A DNA stretch of 64,000 nucleotides from NCBI RefSeq assembly GCF_005116455.1, contig NZ_SWBP01000004.1:248001-312000 (forward strand), given 5' to 3'. The position numbers and the translations under genes are program-made. Below the pieces are notes generated by a model, which ran no database searches, was not told the DNA's origin, and saw nothing but the letters and a program-made list of their open reading frames with translations. Below are positions 62,891 through 64,000 of this stretch, in pieces. Source of the DNA: Pedobacter cryophilus (GTDB lineage: Bacteria > Bacteroidota > Bacteroidia > Sphingobacteriales > Sphingobacteriaceae). Numbering within the stretch: position 1 is the first letter of the stretch; each line of letters begins with the position of its first letter.

Positions 62891-64000
62891 ATGAAAACCC
62901 TTGCAACCGCGGATTACATCGTATTCCTCATTTATTTTGTCACAGTAGCCACTTATGGCCTATGGATTTACCGTAGAAAGAAAAGCGCAACTAGCGACTC
63001 AAAAGATTACTTCCTAGCAGAAGGTTCTCTAACTTGGTGGGCTATTGGAACCTCTTTAATTGCTTCTAACATTTCTTCTGAGCAGTTTATTGCCATGTCT
63101 GGAAACGGATTTAAAATGGGATTAGCAATTGCTACCTATGAGTGGATGGCTGCCGCTACTTTAATTATTGTGGCTGTATTTTTCATTCCAGTTTACCTAA
63201 AAAACAAAATTTATACCATGCCTCAATTCTTGAGTGAGCGCTATAATGGTAACGTAGCTATGATTATGGCTGTTTTTTGGTTGTTACTTTACGTAATAGT
63301 TAATTTAACATCCATACTTTATTTAGGTGCATTAGCAATTAATGGTATTTCGGGTTTAAATATTGATTTATGTATGTATATGCTTGCTTTTTTCGCCATC
63401 ATTATTGCCTTAGGCGGGATGAAGGTAATTGGCTATACCGACGTAATTCAGGTAGTATTTTTAATTTTCGGAGGATTAGTGACCACTTATTTAGCTTTAA
63501 ATAAGGTGGCAGAATTAAACGGACAAACAGGAATGGTAGATGGGTTTAACTATATGATGAACCAATCTGAAGACCATTTTCACATGATATTTGATCAAAC
63601 CAATTCTAATTTCCCAAGTTTACCGGGTTTAACGGTGCTTATAGGTGGTATGTGGATTGTAAATTTAAACTATTGGGGCTGTAACCAATACATCACCCAA
63701 AGAGCTTTAGGTGCGGATTTAAAAACTGCCAGAAGCGGAATTTTATTTGCGGCTTTTTTAAAGTTATTAATGCCAGTAATAGTAGTTTTACCAGGTATTG
63801 CTGCGTACGTAATTTATACTAAAGGTGGTTTACAAACAGAAATGTTAGGTCCTGATGGTGTTTTAAATCCAGATAAGTCTTATCCTGTATTGTTAAACTT
63901 GTTACCTGCCGGATTAAAAGGTTTGGCTTTTGCCGCACTTACAGCTGCTGTAGTAGCATCATTAGCGGGTAAAGTAAATAGTATTTCTACCATTTTTACC
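62891..64000 (+). CDS. Sodium:solute symporter (SSS family), partial
   Basis: The first 370 codons are present, and the frame is open at the window end. ATG 62891 gives MKTLATADYIVFLIYF, the start of helix 1. Further helices follow, with family blocks DYFLAEGSLTWWAIGTSLIASNISSEQFIAMSGNGF, YTMPQFLSERYNG, GGMKVIGYTDVIQV and NYWGCNQYITQRALGA. These mark a sugar-type sodium symporter of the inner membrane. Its position near uxuA suggests import of uronate, xylose or oligosaccharide. The substrate is not shown by the sequence. Confidence 0.9.
   Translation, partial: MKTLATADYIVFLIYFVTVATYGLWIYRRKKSATSDSKDYFLAEGSLTWWAIGTSLIASNISSEQFIAMSGNGFKMGLAIATYEWMAAATLIIVAVFFIPVYLKNKIYTMPQFLSERYNGNVAMIMAVFWLLLYVIVNLTSILYLGALAINGISGLNIDLCMYMLAFFAIIIALGGMKVIGYTDVIQVVFLIFGGLVTTYLALNKVAELNGQTGMVDGFNYMMNQSEDHFHMIFDQTNSNFPSLPGLTVLIGGMWIVNLNYWGCNQYITQRALGADLKTARSGILFAAFLKLLMPVIVVLPGIAAYVIYTKGGLQTEMLGPDGVLNPDKSYPVLLNLLPAGLKGLAFAALTAAVVASLAGKVNSISTIFT

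Overview
The window comes from a low-GC Bacteroidetes genome, most like the Sphingobacteriaceae (Pedobacter and relatives). The evidence is two SusC/SusD pairs, a hybrid two-component regulator, a type IX secretion sorting domain, SusD-type lipoproteins, CATATTTG-type -7 boxes, few Shine-Dalgarno sites and several TTG starts. No genus was verified.

Bases 1-32,260 form a xylan utilisation locus. In order it holds a CBM6-bearing enzyme end, a CE6-type esterase, a decayed GH31 tail, GH43, the hybrid regulator, SusC-SusD-SusC-SusD, GH2, a T9SS-exported protein, two GH3 enzymes, two clan GH-A hydrolases around a secreted isomerase-like protein, and two GH10 xylanases. Three promoters (before susC1, before the T9SS gene and before the first GH10 gene) share one architecture: an identical 15-bp block, a second AGAC half-site exactly 22 bp later, then CATATTTG 28-29 bp further on. 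This is probably the site bound by the hybrid regulator.

Bases 32,270-41,011 hold a MITE-like element, then DUF4159 (minus strand) divergent from a MoxR-DUF58-BatA-like-membrane protein operon. Bases 41,008-52,500 hold a frameshifted YafQ-type toxin with its antitoxin, three TldD and two TldE/PmbA genes (all TldD with Tat-like N-termini, no TldE with one), an antitoxin-MazF fusion, and a membrane-anchored winged-helix regulator divergent from a small secreted protein. Bases 52,642-55,155 encode a TPR sensor kinase and its LuxR-type response regulator.

Bases 55,180-56,880 and 61,500-62,570 carry two direct arrays of a roughly 600-bp non-coding repeat with covarying hairpins and inserted GC-rich palindromes. 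They flank an island with an apparently frameshifted lipoprotein gene, a second GH43, an SDR fructuronate reductase candidate and mannonate dehydratase (uxuA). A sodium:solute symporter gene starts at 62,891 and runs off the window. Together these complete the picture: xylan is bound and cut at the cell surface, imported, trimmed in the periplasm, and the glucuronate side chains enter the mannonate pathway. I saw no tRNA, rRNA, CRISPR array or complete insertion sequence.
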